Source: Gammaproteobacteria bacterium | GTDB lineage: Bacteria; Pseudomonadota; Gammaproteobacteria; Steroidobacterales; GCA-2729495 | Assembly (NCBI GenBank): GCA_030746435.1 | Contig: JASLMV010000003.1 | Span: forward strand, 1-64,000 | Direction of reading: 5' to 3' | DNA length: 64,000 bases | Shown here: positions 59,110-64,000 of the stretch, in pieces | How the letters are laid out: each line of letters opens with the position of its first letter | Numbering within the stretch: the first letter of the stretch is position 1 | Notes under the pieces: generated by a model | What the model saw: only the letters and a program-made list of their open reading frames with translations | Told to the model about the DNA's origin: nothing | Database searches by the model: none | Program-made: the position numbers and the translations under genes

Positions 59110-60843
59110 CTACATCTTGTCCGGAGCGGTTACATCCAACAGGCCGAGCCCGTTACGCATCACCTGGCGTGTTGCCAGCACCAGCATTATCCGTGCATTG
59201 CGCAGGTCGTCATCGTCAACGATAAATTTATGCGCGTTGTAATAAGCATGGAACTCCTGCGCGAGTTCCTTCAGGTAGTGGACCACATGCTGTGGCGCGT
59301 GTTGCAGTGCTGCGGCCTCCACGATTTCCGGGAAGCGGGTAAGCGTTAGCATCAGGTTCTGCTCATGCTCTTCGACCAGCTGTGGCAACGCCTGGATGGC
59401 CGCTTCGTCGTCCCATGCGATGCCGCGCTCCGCAAGTTGGGCCATGACACTGCAAACCCGCGCATGTGCATACTGCAGGTAGTAAACCGGGTTCTCATTG
59501 CTCTTCGACTTGGCAAGGTCCAGGTCAAAATCGAGGTGCTGTTCGTTCGAGCGCATCACGAAGAACAGACGGGCTGCATCGTTGCCCACTTCCTCACGTA
59601 ACTGCCGCAGGGTGACAAAATCACCGGAACGCGTCGACATCTGTACTTTCTTGCCGCCGCGGTAGAGGGCAACGAACTGCACCAGTTCGACGTGCAGGCA
59701 GTCAGCAGGTTGGCCCATCGCTTCCAGCCCGGCCTTCACGCGTGCGATATAGCCGTGGTGGTCGGCGCCGAGTATATCGATCAGGTCGTCGAAACCTCGT
59801 TCACGTTTATGCAGGTGATAGGCGATGTCCGACGCAAAGTAGGTGGTGCGGCCGTTATCACGTACCACGACACGATCCTTTTCATCGCCGTAATCGGTTG
59901 CGCGGAACCAGGCCGCACCGTCTTTTTCATAAGTGACGTTGTTTTCCGCGAGTAATTCCAGTGCTCGTCCGACCGCGCCGCCGCTCGTCAGGCTCTGCTC
60001 CGAGAACCATTCGTCCGGGTGTACGCCAAACTCGCCAAGGTCATCGCGTATGTCGGCAAGAATATTCTTGAGCGCAACGGTAATAATGGCATCGAAACCT
60101 TCTGCGCCAAGCGTTTCGCGGGCTCTCTGTATAAGCAGGTCCAGTTGCATGTCCCCGTCTTCGGGCAACGCGTCGAGCAGTCCGTCCGGCATTTCTGTAC
60201 CGCTCAACTCTGCGGCTATAGTCTGAACGTATTCGCCCTGGTAGGCGCTCCCCGGAAACTTGAAGTCATGGCCCTGTGCCTGCAGTGCCCGGAGCCAGAC
60301 ACTGAGCGCGATGATATCCATCTGCCGCCCGGCATCGTTGACGTAATACTCCTGGTGGACGTTGTGGCCGGTCGCGGTCAGCAGGTTGGCGATGCACGCA
60401 CCGTAGGCGGCGTGCCGCCCGTGGCCGACATGCAGTGGCCCTGTCGGGTTTGCGGACACATATTCAAGAATGACCTTGCGATTCGCACCAAGGTCGCTGT
60501 TGCCGTATTTCCCCTCCGCACAGATAATTTTGTGGAGCTCGGTATGAAAAGCGTCAGGAGCCAGCCGGAAGTTGATAAAGCCGGGCCCGGCAATATCGAC
60601 CGCTGCGACCTGGTCCGATTCGGGTAGCGCCGCGACGATATCGGCGGCGATTTCGCGGGGTGACTTACCCAGCGATTTAGCCAGCTGCATAGCGACGTTG
60701 GATGAGAAATGCCCGTGTTGCGGGTCGCGTGTACGCTCGATCTCGGGCGGCGGAGGCGTATCGTCCACATCGCCCGCGGCAAAGACTTCGCTTACCGCCC
60801 TGCTTACAAGGTGTTCGATTTCAGTTTTCACGGGAGGCCGCAT
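59110..60843 (-). CDS. argS: Arginyl-tRNA synthetase
   Basis: The 577-residue class I synthetase charges tRNA-Arg. It shows the HIGH-like motif GPLHVGHGRHAAYG, the KMSKS-like VQMSTRSGD, and the C-terminal anticodon-binding domain ending GLGLLDVTAPDKM, a classic ArgS ending. It lies between priA (58-bp gap) and the SPOR gene. Confidence 0.98.
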   Translation of the reverse strand: MRPPVKTEIEHLVSRAVSEVFAAGDVDDTPPPPEIERTRDPQHGHFSSNVAMQLAKSLGKSPREIAADIVAALPESDQVAAVDIAGPGFINFRLAPDAFHTELHKIICAEGKYGNSDLGANRKVILEYVSANPTGPLHVGHGRHAAYGACIANLLTATGHNVHQEYYVNDAGRQMDIIALSVWLRALQAQGHDFKFPGSAYQGEYVQTIAAELSGTEMPDGLLDALPEDGDMQLDLLIQRARETLGAEGFDAIITVALKNILADIRDDLGEFGVHPDEWFSEQSLTSGGAVGRALELLAENNVTYEKDGAAWFRATDYGDEKDRVVVRDNGRTTYFASDIAYHLHKRERGFDDLIDILGADHHGYIARVKAGLEAMGQPADCLHVELVQFVALYRGGKKVQMSTRSGDFVTLRQLREEVGNDAARLFFVMRSNEQHLDFDLDLAKSKSNENPVYYLQYAHARVCSVMAQLAERGIAWDDEAAIQALPQLVEEHEQNLMLTLTRFPEIVEAAALQHAPQHVVHYLKELAQEFHAYYNAHKFIVDDDDLRNARIMLVLATRQVMRNGLGLLDVTAPDKM

Positions 60844-60901
60844 TCTAACCGGGTTGTCATGTCAAATGACCCCCGGTATGCAACCAGCCCGGCCGGGACA
60901 T

Positions 60902-63091
60902 TCAGAATAACTCGACCGGGTCTATGTCCAGCGACCAACGGCTGCGGCGGGCTTCCCGTAGTTTGCTGACCGCGGCTCGCCATCCGGCTACAAAGCGCTG
61001 CAATTCTGCACGGTTGCCTGCCTGGATCAGGATCTGCGCACGGTAGCGACCGGAACGTTTTTCCATAGGTGAACTGGCCGGCCCGAGTATGTTTATCTCT
61101 GCGTTTCCCAGTAGTTCGGCCTGGTTACGTGCCTTCTGCAGGAATGCAAAAACTTCCTCGCGCGCAACGTTTTCTGCACGCAGCAGCGCGAGGTAGCTGT
61201 ATGGCGGCCATGCAGCCGTGCGTCGTTCGGCCAGCGCCTCGGCGGCGAACTGGTCGTAACCCAGCTCCAGCAAAGTCGACAGCAGTGGATGATCCGGGTA
61301 CCAGGTCTGTATCCAGACCTCACCGGGCCGGTCCCCGCGGCCGGCACGTCCCGAGACCTGCAGTATGGATTGCGCGAGTCTTTCGCTGCTGCGGAAGTCG
61401 GTACCGAACAGACCCTGGTCCGAGTCAACAATTCCCACCATCGTGACATCCGGAAAATCGTGTCCCTTCGTGAGCATCTGGGTACCCAGCAGGATGCGTG
61501 CATCCTTCGCACGGATCTCACCCAGCATGCGTTCCAGTTCGCCGCGCTTGCGTGTCGTGTCGCGATCAATGCGCACGAGCGGGTAGCCGGGGAACAGCGT
61601 CTGTAAATGATTCTCCAGTCTTTCCGTACCCTGGCCGACTGCAACGAGATCGTGCTGACATTCGTCACAGGTATCGACAGCACGGCGTTCGCTACCGCAG
61701 TGATGGCAAATCAGCAAACCACGTTTCTGGTGCAGCACCATGCGTGCATCGCAGCGGTGGCATTCCTGTGTCTCGCCGCAGGCGGGGCACAGCAGTATGG
61801 GCGCAAAGCCCCTGCGGTTCAGGTATATAAGTGTCTGTCCGCCCGCATCCAGGTGGCGGCGCATCGCTGAGGTCAACGGTTCGCTCAGGCCTTCGGTCAG
61901 ACTGTGCTGCCGCAGGTCGATCAGGTGCGTATCGGGCTGGCGCGCACAACCGGGCCGTTCCGGCAAATGCAGATGCAGGTAGCGTTCCTCCAGCGCATTG
62001 TTGAGCGTTTCGAATGCGGGTGTTGCCGAACCGAGCACGATGGGGATATCCAGTTGCCGCGCACGCCAGACAGCAAGGTCCCGTGCGGAATAACGAAACC
62101 CGTCCTGTTGCTTGTACGAAGCATCATGCTCTTCGTCGACCACGATCAGTGCCGGCTGCGCCAGCGGACTGAATATCGCGGAACGCGTGCCGATAATCAC
62201 CCTTGCCCTGTTGTCACGTGCATTGAGCCATGCGTTCAGGCGTTGCACATCGGTTAGGCCGGAATGCATCACCGCGATCTCGCCATCAATACGCCGGCGG
62301 AAGCGCTCGACCAGTTGTGGGGTCAGGCCGATTTCCGGGACCAGCACTAACGACTGCCTGCCCCTGGCTATCTGTGCCTGGATTAACTGCAGGTAGACCT
62401 CGGTCTTGCCACTGCCGGTAACTCCTTGGAGCAAACACGCAGTGAAGCCCGTTGCCGGTATTGCATCCAGTGCCTCACGTTGCGCACCGGTCAGTTCGGG
62501 TGCGGAATCGGCAAGCACCGGTTGCGGCCGGCCGATATGTTCGCGGCGCTCGACCCAGCCCTTGCCCTCGAGCGTTGCAAGGATCTTGCGCCAGTTCGCA
62601 TGGAGTTCCCGTAACGCCGGTTCCAACATGCGTTCGTTCTGAATAAGGGCGGTGAGCAGCTTTGCCTGTACGCTTGCCTTGCGGTCCAGTGCATCGAGGT
62701 CGACAGACTTGCCGGCCGTGGTCGCAAACCATTCATAAAGCTTTGCACGAGCCGGCGGCGCACCCTTGCGCAGGCCGGCGGGCAATGCAGCACTGATTAC
62801 TTCACCTGGGGGATGCTGGTAATAATTTGCCGACCATTCGAGTAGCCGCAGTAACTCGTCATCGAGCAATTTCCCGGTGTCGACCAGTTCGATAGCCATG
62901 CGAAGTTTTTCTGCCGGTACTTCGCTTTTGACATCGAGCTCGACAATGACGCCGATTTGTTCGCGCCTGCCGAAAGGAACACGCACACGCTGCCCGGGTT
63001 GCAGATTTGTGCAATCGGGGGGCGGCAGATAATCGAACAACTGGTTCAACGGGGTGTTGATCGCGACCCGGAGTACCTGGTTGGCAGGCAT
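60902..63091 (-). CDS. priA: Primosomal protein N' (replication restart helicase PriA)
   Basis: The 729-residue helicase restarts collapsed replication forks. It has a 3'-DNA-binding N-terminus (LRVAINTPLNQLFDYLPPP), Walker A GVTGSGKTEVYLQL, VDEEHDASYKQQDGFRY (DEEH), and eight zinc-binding cysteines (CPACGETQECHRC through CDECQHD). The frame opens at TTG 63142, but ATG 63091 (MPANQVLRVAINTP) gives the usual N-terminus. It heads the reverse-strand group priA-argS-SPOR-CapA-PLP enzyme. Confidence 0.96.
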   Translation of the reverse strand: MPANQVLRVAINTPLNQLFDYLPPPDCTNLQPGQRVRVPFGRREQIGVIVELDVKSEVPAEKLRMAIELVDTGKLLDDELLRLLEWSANYYQHPPGEVISAALPAGLRKGAPPARAKLYEWFATTAGKSVDLDALDRKASVQAKLLTALIQNERMLEPALRELHANWRKILATLEGKGWVERREHIGRPQPVLADSAPELTGAQREALDAIPATGFTACLLQGVTGSGKTEVYLQLIQAQIARGRQSLVLVPEIGLTPQLVERFRRRIDGEIAVMHSGLTDVQRLNAWLNARDNRARVIIGTRSAIFSPLAQPALIVVDEEHDASYKQQDGFRYSARDLAVWRARQLDIPIVLGSATPAFETLNNALEERYLHLHLPERPGCARQPDTHLIDLRQHSLTEGLSEPLTSAMRRHLDAGGQTLIYLNRRGFAPILLCPACGETQECHRCDARMVLHQKRGLLICHHCGSERRAVDTCDECQHDLVAVGQGTERLENHLQTLFPGYPLVRIDRDTTRKRGELERMLGEIRAKDARILLGTQMLTKGHDFPDVTMVGIVDSDQGLFGTDFRSSERLAQSILQVSGRAGRGDRPGEVWIQTWYPDHPLLSTLLELGYDQFAAEALAERRTAAWPPYSYLALLRAENVAREEVFAFLQKARNQAELLGNAEINILGPASSPMEKRSGRYRAQILIQAGNRAELQRFVAGWRAAVSKLREARRSRWSLDIDPVELF

Positions 63092-63148
63092 CACGACCGT
63101 TTCCGTACCACCGGCCGGTGTCTGAACGGCCTTTGTCCACAAAATCTG

Positions 63149-63169
63149 TGGATAAGTATGTGGATTAAA
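63149..63169. promoter_or_regulatory. DnaA-box pair upstream of priA
   Basis: TGTGGATAA (63149-63157) is the perfect complement of the consensus DnaA box TTATCCACA. TGTGGATTA (63161-63169) is a one-mismatch copy in the same orientation. Together they lie about 60 bp before the priA start, and the spacing suggests a paired site that could control priA expression or act as a titration or initiation site. Confidence 0.55.
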
Positions 63170-63327
63170 CGGGGTAATTGGACGTGAAACGGCATGGTTA
63201 CAAAAATCTCAGGTTTTGGGCAAAAAATAAGCAATATAAGTATTATTTTTATAAATCAGTAACTTAAATTGATTGTTTCAGGCCACAACGACGCATATGC
63301 ACGTAAACCATAATCCCGCCGTAACAT

Positions 63328-63336
63328 TGTGTATAA
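63328..63336. promoter_or_regulatory. Third DnaA-box-like site
   Basis: TGTGTATAA is the complement of TTATACACA, which fits the TTATNCACA consensus. It has the same orientation as the pair at 63149-63169, from which it is separated by an AT-rich stretch. Confidence 0.5.
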
Positions 63337-63478
63337 GTGGCCCGCCCTAATATTTTCCCAGGGTGGTAAACAAACCATCCGGCCGGATCGTTATATTGCC
63401 TGAACGCCGGGCTAAAAGCTGCCCGCCGGATTAAGCACACCGTGACTTAAGGTATGAGAGATTTATTGATGAGCAAAA

Positions 63479-63572
63479 GGTGACAGTGACCTTAACTCCA
63501 GCGGAATAATTCGTCTGACAGCAGCAAGGTGAATATCCCGACCGGAATCCTCAAATTAAGGTCACTGTCACC
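63479..63572. repeat. MITE-like inverted repeat with 17-bp perfect ends
   Basis: GGTGACAGTGACCTTAA (63479-63495) and its exact reverse complement (63556-63572) flank about 60 bp. The size and plan match the GGGGTCAGAGT element at 17377-17463, although the terminal sequence differs. It is probably a non-autonomous mobile element. It lies just after the pntB stop, where it would also form a terminator-like hairpin. Confidence 0.8.
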
Positions 63573-63618
63573 ATAATCAGGGTTTCCTGGGCCGGGTGCG
63601 CAGAAAAGCAGCCTGAAG

Positions 63619-64000
63619 CTACATTTCCTTTACAGCAGAAATTAACTCGGACGCCATCGCCTGGCCGTCGCCATAGAGCATGCGCGTGTTGTCGAGGAAG
63701 AACAGCACGTTCTCGATGCCCGAGAAGCCCGCACCCTGGCCGCGCTTGATCACGATGCAGTTGTGCGCCTTGTCAGCATCGAGTATCGGCATCCCGTAAA
63801 TAGGGCTGGATTTATCAGTGCGCGCCACCGGGTTAACCACGTCGTTCGCGCCTATGACTAAAGCGACATCCGTCGTTTCGAATTCAGCGTTAATTTCATC
63901 GGCGTCATAAATCAGGTCATAGGGCACGCCGGCTTCGGCGAGCAGTACGTTCATGTGGCCGGGCATGCGACCGGCGACCGGGTGAATCGCGAACTTCACG
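63619..64000 (-). CDS. pntB: NAD(P) transhydrogenase subunit beta (partial, C-terminal 126 residues)
   Basis: The frame runs off the right edge; the stop is at 63619-63621. The sequence is the NADP-binding domain III of the proton-translocating transhydrogenase: FAIHPVAGRMPGHMNVLLAE, DVALVIGANDVVNPVART, GMPILDADKAHNCIVIKRGQ and GAGFSGIENVLFF. These motifs are family-defining. The protein couples proton movement to transfer of hydride from NADH to NADP+. The rest of the gene lies outside the window. Confidence 0.95.
   Translation of the reverse strand, partial: VKFAIHPVAGRMPGHMNVLLAEAGVPYDLIYDADEINAEFETTDVALVIGANDVVNPVARTDKSSPIYGMPILDADKAHNCIVIKRGQGAGFSGIENVLFFLDNTRMLYGDGQAMASELISAVKEM

Larger units (their letters stand above)
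63092..63618. other. Non-coding AT-rich interval between priA and pntB
   Basis: No gene is visible in these 527 bp. The interval holds the likely priA promoter, DnaA-box-like sites at 63149-63169 and 63328-63336, an AT-rich stretch at about 63190-63280, and a MITE-like inverted repeat at 63479-63572. No further hairpins or ORFs were assigned. Confidence 0.6.

Overview
This window looks like part of the chromosome of an unclassified, probably marine, gammaproteobacterium. The housekeeping proteins (AtpA/D, GlmU/S, ArgS, PriA, TopA, Def, Fmt) are of gammaproteobacterial type. Gene neighbourhoods also fit: atpHAGDC-glmU-glmS, aroE / tag / tsaC, topA-smg-dprA-lysM / def-fmt-rsmB, priA-argS-SPOR. 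In pseudomonads and related groups these blocks lie near the replication origin. The carbohydrate- and denitrification-linked accessory genes would suit a Woeseiales-like sediment bacterium, but that placement is only a guess. No rRNA, tRNA, CRISPR array, transposase or integrase gene was seen.

Layout. 1-8467: the distal half of the F1Fo ATP synthase operon (atpH partial, A, G, D, C), then glmU and glmS for UDP-GlcNAc synthesis. Repeated hairpins lie between atp genes and a 59-bp tandem repeat follows glmU. 8804-11105: a small Cys-rich membrane protein, then a tight four-gene cluster (two unknowns, a VanY-like peptidase, a cupin). 11156-15684: an accessory stretch with an outer-membrane barrel remnant, an HD-domain hydrolase, a GIY-YIG-like small protein, a flavin reductase and small membrane proteins. 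16064-18822: a Rieske oxygenase and an MFS transporter. 18860-20677: a TMTC-like membrane glycosyltransferase. 20872-26704: small ORFs, nnrS, a three-gene respiratory module (multihaem cytochrome c, NrfD-like, 4Fe-4S ferredoxin) and a TatB-like protein. 26897-28626: a MarR regulator divergent from a second Rieske oxygenase, with a concentric palindromic operator between them. 28810-33519: membrane proteins, a sulfatase-fold protein and an alkaline-phosphatase-fold protein.

33880-63091 is mostly core metabolism and information processing: xthA-prlC, gor, aroE, tag, a large subtilisin-like protease, tsaC, topA, smg, dprA, a LysM protein, def-fmt-rsmB-DUF4390-ntrY-ntrX, and the reverse-strand group priA-argS-SPOR-CapA-PLP enzyme. 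The window ends in pntB (partial).

The most unusual signals are: (i) three attC-like hairpins ending in TTAGGT, each followed within 0-7 nt by a small ORF, two of which use a GTG that overlaps the box, so these may be solitary integron-type cassettes without an integrase; (ii) a two-helix membrane protein gene interrupted by one in-frame amber codon; (iii) MITE-like inverted repeats, one of which overlaps the only usable start of the MFS gene; (iv) an NtrX-like regulator whose ATPase motifs have decayed; and (v) a DnaA-box and AT-rich region upstream of priA.
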